Assembly (NCBI GenBank): GCA_000697055.1
Contig: JNDT01002312.1
Coordinates: forward strand, 1 to 59,465
Direction of reading: 5' to 3'
Origin: Saksenaea vasiformis B4078
Lineage: Eukaryota > Mucoromycota > Mucoromycetes > Mucorales > Saksenaeaceae
DNA: 59,465 bases
The position numbers were made by a program, and so were the translations under genes. Positions 54,711 to 59,465 of this stretch are shown here, piece by piece; position 1 is the stretch's first letter, and the number at the start of each line of letters is the position of its first letter. The notes under the pieces are model-generated. The model saw nothing but the letters and a program-made list of their open reading frames with translations. It searched no databases and was not told where the DNA came from.

Positions 54711-57649
54711 TTACGATCTTGGTGTTGGACGACGGAATGCATCCGGGCGTGCCTTATGTACAGTAACATACTCAGCAATGTAAAACATGTTACGCGAGGC
54801 GTTCACGTCTCGGTTGAACACAGTATGGCAGCGTTTACAGGCTAACACCGCGTGGAGACCTGTGTCGCCTAGCGCACTAGTTTTAACCTTCTGGAGTGTG
54901 TCTTTTCTACACGATGGTTTTGAACATATCTGATAAAGTTATTAGCAGTGCAATTGTTATGTAGTTATAATAGCACGTACCCTAGATGTAAAATACTCAT
55001 CTACGTCTACTACCACAAGTTCTCCCAGCCTTTCGCTCCTTTTTAACCTCTTGTGGCACTGTCTGGCCAGACCAGATTTCTTTCCTTTCATTGTTGTGCT
55101 GAACATTGCATCACCGTATGCAATTGATGGGATCCTTTCGTCGACGGTAAGTCCAGCTGGCTTCCACTTTCGTGGCCTATAAATACAAGATGGATGTTCA
55201 GTAACCAAAAACTCGCACCCTTATCCTTACTTTTTAGGATTAACGACATCTGTCTTCGCTTTGTTTTCGTGGTTGTATTTTCGTCCGCCTGATAGAAAAA
55301 TGTTTGCCATCTCGTCCAATGCCGATTGGCGTCCGCGGTAATTATTGAACCGTAATTTATAGAACCTTTCGTCATAGAACTGCAGCAGAGTATCGCAATG
55401 CAGCAGGAAGTAGGTGAGGTACTGTTCGTAATCGTTAAGCCTCCCAGTCTTAGCTGTGGGCATATTTCTCTCAATTTCCTCAATGTCAGGACAATACCGT
55501 TTCATTCGCCGGATTTGCTCATTCGTGTTAGGGTAGCCAGCAAACGAGTAGAATTCTGCTGTACTGAATCTTCTGATTTTATGTTGTCCTTCACCGCAGC
55601 CATATGACGCTACGAATACGTCGGTTAACCCTGGGTCGACTCCGCAAAGTTAGAACTCATGTTGAAGTTCGTCAATAGAGAGATCTTCTGCTGTGAGCTT
55701 CACCGTCAGCTCTTCAGGCTTTTTACGTCGGGCGAATATAAAATCAACCGCTTGACCGTCAGTTCGAACAATATTCATAAATTTAGCTTTTGGATCGCCC
55801 AACATGTCTTGAATTCTAGTACCACGTAAACAGTCGACATCTCTCTCTTTCTCTTCTTCTTTTTTTGTTTTCTTAACTTACGTCTTGTATTTTTTTATCT
55901 TCTTGAAATTGAACACTTCGAAAAATAGCGCTTTTTCAGGAATATTTTTCCTTTTTCCTTTTTCCTTTCGAACTTGCTACTAGCGAACGTAAAGTCTCGC
56001 TGTCAATTGCTACATATGGTCGTCGCAACGATTGCATAGGTAGTATCGTAAATTGGCGCACTCCTTTTTGTGCAAATCCTATCTCCGGCTTAAAGCACCC
56101 TTCCGTGGATGAAGTTTTCCCATGCAGGAACTTGACCGAATGCGCGATCTGCGCACGTGTTGTTGCGCGTAACCGCTTTAAACAGTCCAGTGAAGAACTT
56201 GATAAATTGATCGTATCGACTGTTGTCATGTCATGTGGCGAAGCAAACTTTCGCATTAATTCGCGGATAAACTTGTTTCGCCGCCGTTTACTTCCTGTTT
56301 GTAGATATTCCGGGATGTTGTCAACACACTTCTGGTGTAACCATCCAAATGGTGGTTTGTCTCGCACTTCAGCATGAAAACCAGCATTGGCATCTTGAAA
56401 CACCAACTGGATTTTATGAAGAAAAGGTACGTATTCATGAGGCAGAGCAGACAGGGATTTGGCTGTTACTGGGAGCAGCCCAAGACGCTGTTGATCGACC
56501 ACACGATCCACGGCAGCTCGATTAGTGGATTTTTCCGGCCATTTCGGTTTTCCACCCGCTGCTTTTTCATACATGTAGGTTGCAATCAACTTAATTTCAG
56601 AGGCTCTTAATGACTATTGCAAGGAATTCTTGTTAGCTACAGTAATAATGCACCTAGACACTGACTTTAAACTTTTGAGAGAGCAAGTGTGCAAAATAAG
56701 CTTGACAACGGATTTCAAAATTTTCGACGACGTGGTTAACTGCGTCTTTAGCTGCGTTGGTGCAAGCAGAAGAGACGACATGCATGATACCGGAACCGTC
56801 AGCTGCGCTATTCTCAGCGAGAACCTTATATCGTTCGAAGGCTGCCGTCAAATTGTCTTTCGGCACGTTGTCCTCGGTGATGACGTTGTTGGTAATCAAT
56901 TATGCACAGGCATAGTAAAAACCTTGAGAAAAACAAATGGATGGTATATCCAAGTCTTGTTCAAAACACCATAAAACGAAGTAATTCGCGAAACGAGTGA
57001 CTTTGACCATAATATCTCGCAGTTTATCAACGCATGAGGTGATAGGTTGTTCAATGTCTGTAAATCAGGGACGAAGATACGAGACCAGGCCTGATTTGAT
57101 GCAGAATGTTTCATAATCCTTTCCGAACTTCCCCGCGGCTTCCTCCTTCATCGACTTGGGATGATATGGACACAGCTTATTTGACGATCGGGCGTGGCTG
57201 TAATCTCTGACTCCGGAGATCACAAAACACTTCGGGCAGAATTTTTTCAGTGTATTTGAGTTCTTTTGTTTCAGTTCCATCCTTCCCATATTTTTCATGG
57301 AGGAAATAGCCTTTTTTTCGCCTTCGCTGACACGTCCGCGCTTAAAGCGCGCAAACGGACGGTCTTCTGTTTTAATCATGACATAAATTGTTTAGCTATT
57401 TAATTCAGCCTGATTTACCTGAGATATCCGCTTCTTTCTCTTTTCTCTTCCGGTTTTTGCATAGAGGGCTTCTTTCATCACGATGTCCTGATTCTCCGCA
57501 TCGTTTGCATACTACTGATTTTGTTTATTATCATCAACATGTTCTACACGGGCCACGTTACTCTGTTTCTCCTGCTTTTCTTTTTCCTGCTCTAACTTGC
57601 GAATCTTTTCCCGTTTCTTGCGGAACACAATACTCTTATTCCTTTTCAT
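54711..57649 (-). pseudogene. Fanzor (eukaryotic TnpB-like RNA-guided endonuclease), seven exons, with premature stops
   Basis: Minus-strand exons: 57649-57562, 57514-57419, 57366-56666, 56613-55882, 55815-55231, 55176-54981 and 54929-54711. All introns are 47-66 nt GT-AG with matching phases, about 870 codons. N-terminus: a basic coiled segment, a CX2CX4HX7C zinc knuckle (CKRCGESGH), and a second zinc site (CPKC...CPYH). A helical region follows, containing SACTNAAKDAVNHVVENFEIRC. The nuclease core has an IVRTDGQAVDFIF strand, RuvC-I GVDPGLTDVF, RuvC-II VDVDEYFTSRIC, a four-Cys zinc ribbon (C..PSC ... LACKRC) and RuvC-III FNRDVNASRN. This order is diagnostic of Fanzor/TnpB. The catalytic Asp, Glu and Asp are retained, but in-frame stops lie at 57065-57067 (TGA), 56900-56902 (TAA) and 55650-55652 (TAA). 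The frame also changes near 55940-55960 in an A-rich run. Probably inactive, recently so. Confidence 0.88.
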
Positions 57650-58703
57650 TAGCGGTTGAAGAGAAAAAAGATAAAAGAAGTAGAAAGAGTAAGAAAAACA
57701 TGCAATACAGGTTATCATCACGAATAAAATGGTAATAGTGAGGTCATTGCGCACTACGGGAAAAATTCCAGCACGTTTTATCACGGTTCGTTACATTTTG
57801 ACAAATTCCCTTAGTACAAACCACATCTACGATGTCATATTTACAAAGTTCTAAATCTCCGCTATACGTCTCAGATACTGACATACGTTAACGCTTAACG
57901 GAACGCATGAAGTTCTTTTTTCCAGTTTTGTTTTCTTTATCATTTCCAGTATGTATGGCAGTTGAAAATCTTGAATGGTTCCATGGCGCCGGTACTGGAA
58001 TCCGTTAATCACAATTGGGAGACCAAACCCTTCTCCTTTGATTTGTCATTCGCGCTCCTCAAACCGAGCGCTTTCTCTTCCGTTCTTTGCGTAGAAAGCC
58101 AGTTCGTCATGTGCAACTATCACGAGCTCCTTCGGATTGTTATGCAGAAGGGTTCTACTATGCAGTCCAGGTTGTCACCATCATATTTCTCTATTCATTG
58201 TAGTATCATCATACCCTTTGCTCGTTGCTCCGATACTTAATTATGTCGGATCTCACATGTCCATCAAACAAGACAGATTCCGAGCTTTTTTCTTCTAAAA
58301 GAAGGATTCATTACAGTCTGAAAGGTACCTTCGAATAGTTCCCACTGAAGTCTTGCTTTCAACGCGATATTATCTTCAATGGTAGCTTTCAACAGACTCT
58401 ATCCATAGGCTTTGTAAAATTTGACCGATCAATGCATCTCTGTTCCACATCTTTGTGGGAAAGGATAGCAACATTTCTAAAGTAATCCTCTTGTTTTGCT
58501 GGCGAATTTCAGCTGTTAGCATTGAACACGTTTCGCCATTGTCCGATAACACAGCTACGGTAGGAGCTTTCTGTAATATTTTCCTTTTTAAAGAACAACC
58601 TGATTTGCTTTCGTAGACTCTTTCCTCTTTCCCAGCCGTGCTCTAACATTCCGATAACGTAATAATTTATTGCCAAATAGCGAATGACGCAGAGCTTATC
58701 GGC
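57650..58703. other. Upstream flank of Fanzor, no gene recognised
   Basis: Contains the presumptive Fanzor promoter and possibly the 5' end of the mobile element. No terminal inverted repeats or second gene recognised. Confidence 0.35.
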
Positions 58704-59160
58704 TTATTGAAATAATTGATCATTTTCGTGGACGCTGTCCTGAATCTTCAGGAGTTGATCTGTGTCTTTCCAATACAATGTAGCATCCACTTCATTCTCA
58801 TATTCGTCACATTTTTTCTCGAGCATGGCCTCGGTGACATTGCTCTCGGAGGCACCGTGCTCACTCTGCGAGGGAGCTAGAAACAGATCGGAGATACGCA
58901 TGTATCACATGGTTGTACTTAAGAGCTTCCTGCTAGTTTCTCTTGATTCTCTATTTTGTCGTCGTTGGAGTTTCAGTTAGTAAAAATAGCTTGAGCCTAT
59001 CATAAGTAGAAACTAGATCCCACTCCAAGCCATCAATTGACTCGATATTCTCGGCAGACGTCTGAGAGTTTGGCGTAAAACCTCCAATTCTTGATTTAGC
59101 TTGCTGTAACGCAAATATTCATTTGCTTTTGGGCGAGCCATTGTAGCAGTGTTAGTGAAA
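58704..59160 (-). CDS. Possible orphan multi-exon gene, coiled-coil-like
   Basis: Three protein-like segments on the minus strand can be linked by candidate introns. The first runs from an acceptor GCGTTACAG (near 59105) with RIGGFTPNSQTSAENIES...LEWDL. An intron with an ideal TTTTTACTAAC branch follows, then NQEKLAGSS, then after GTACAA...TTTCTAG the frame PSQSEHGASESNV...WKDTDQLLKI, ending LFQ and TAA at 58704. The product is acidic with amphipathic stretches. The 5' exon and start codon are not settled (a MARPKANEY frame with ATG at 59141 is out of phase with the rest). No family recognised. Confidence 0.3.
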
Positions 59161-59465
59161 AATAAGTAAGGGAGGCGATTTTCGGGAAAAAAGATTTCAG
59201 TTACGCAATGGCTTAAGCAAGGATAAATATTTAACCGGATATGCGGCCAGATTTTGCCTGCCATAATGCTGTTTCAAATTTCAGTCTCTCCACAAAGGTA
59301 CGGCCAAATGTTGAAGACTTTAAATGCCTAGACCTTTTTCTTTTTCAATAATAAACCCAATTCTACCGAGATTACTATGTTACATTTGATGTCTCCATCT
59401 TGTTATCTCATTAGTTTTCGATGATTGAAGTTCCTCGTCTCGCTATTAATCCCAAAAGTTTGGGT
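59161..59465. other. Right edge, nothing recognised
   Basis: AT-rich sequence without an ORF or repeat that I can support. Confidence 0.3.

Noticed and set aside
57065..57110. An intron that would remove the first Fanzor stop (TGA at 57065), ending at the TTTACAG acceptor
   Set aside because: Available GT donors give 15-34 nt introns or the wrong phase; a premature stop is the simpler reading, though a weak ~45-nt GC-donor intron cannot be wholly excluded.

Overview
The window is 59.5 kb of nuclear DNA from a fungus, most probably an early-diverging one of the Mucoromycota (Mucorales-like). The evidence is dense short spliceosomal introns (mostly 46-70 nt, often with CTAAC/CTAAT branch sites), a tRNA with internal Pol III promoter boxes, a ribosomal protein gene with a tiny first exon, a spectraplakin-like CH/GAR protein, and a Fanzor gene of the architecture I associate with Mucorales. 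I cannot name the genus from sequence alone.

Layout. 1-5 kb is a transposon-rich edge: a decayed retrotransposon gag (minus strand), a tRNA-Ala(CGC), an LTR-like block, and copies of a ~610-bp dispersed repeat. 5.4-6.2 kb holds small intron-containing orphan genes (minus). 8.5-9.3 kb is RPS11 (uS17). 9.7-18.1 kb is a 2778-aa CH-domain/coiled-coil/GAR-domain protein, almost all in one exon. 18.9-19.7 kb is a dead Tc1/mariner element. 20.6-23.0 kb is an NDT80/PhoG transcription factor, convergent with glyoxalase II (23.2-24.2 kb, minus). 25.8-26.1 kb is a small RVxF-containing protein gene. 26.3-31.0 kb is a 12-exon DHX57/DHX29-like DExH helicase, followed upstream by the mitochondrial import oxidoreductase MIA40 (31.3-31.9 kb). 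34.3-35.5 kb is a PAS-kinase-family kinase without a PAS domain. 37.1-38.2 kb is a protein tyrosine phosphatase. 43.5-45.7 kb is a phosphatidylinositol-4-phosphate 5-kinase, 45.9-48.0 kb an ammonium transporter with 12 exons, 48.2-49.2 kb an orphan single-pass membrane protein, and 51.2-53.7 kb a Uds1-type coiled-coil protein. From 53.8 kb to the right edge the DNA is again transposon-like: another copy of the dispersed repeat and a seven-exon Fanzor (eukaryotic TnpB-type RNA-guided nuclease) whose RuvC residues and splice sites are preserved but whose reading frame carries three stop codons and an apparent frameshift.

Most host genes are unrelated housekeeping or signalling genes, each with its own promoter; no operon or gene cluster is apparent. 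The most interesting content is the Fanzor locus with its adjacent repeat, the dispersed repeat family itself, the spectraplakin-like giant protein, and two introns that fit only as GC-AG introns. Exon structures were assembled by hand from splice-site consensus, phase and family similarity; no alignment or transcript data were available.
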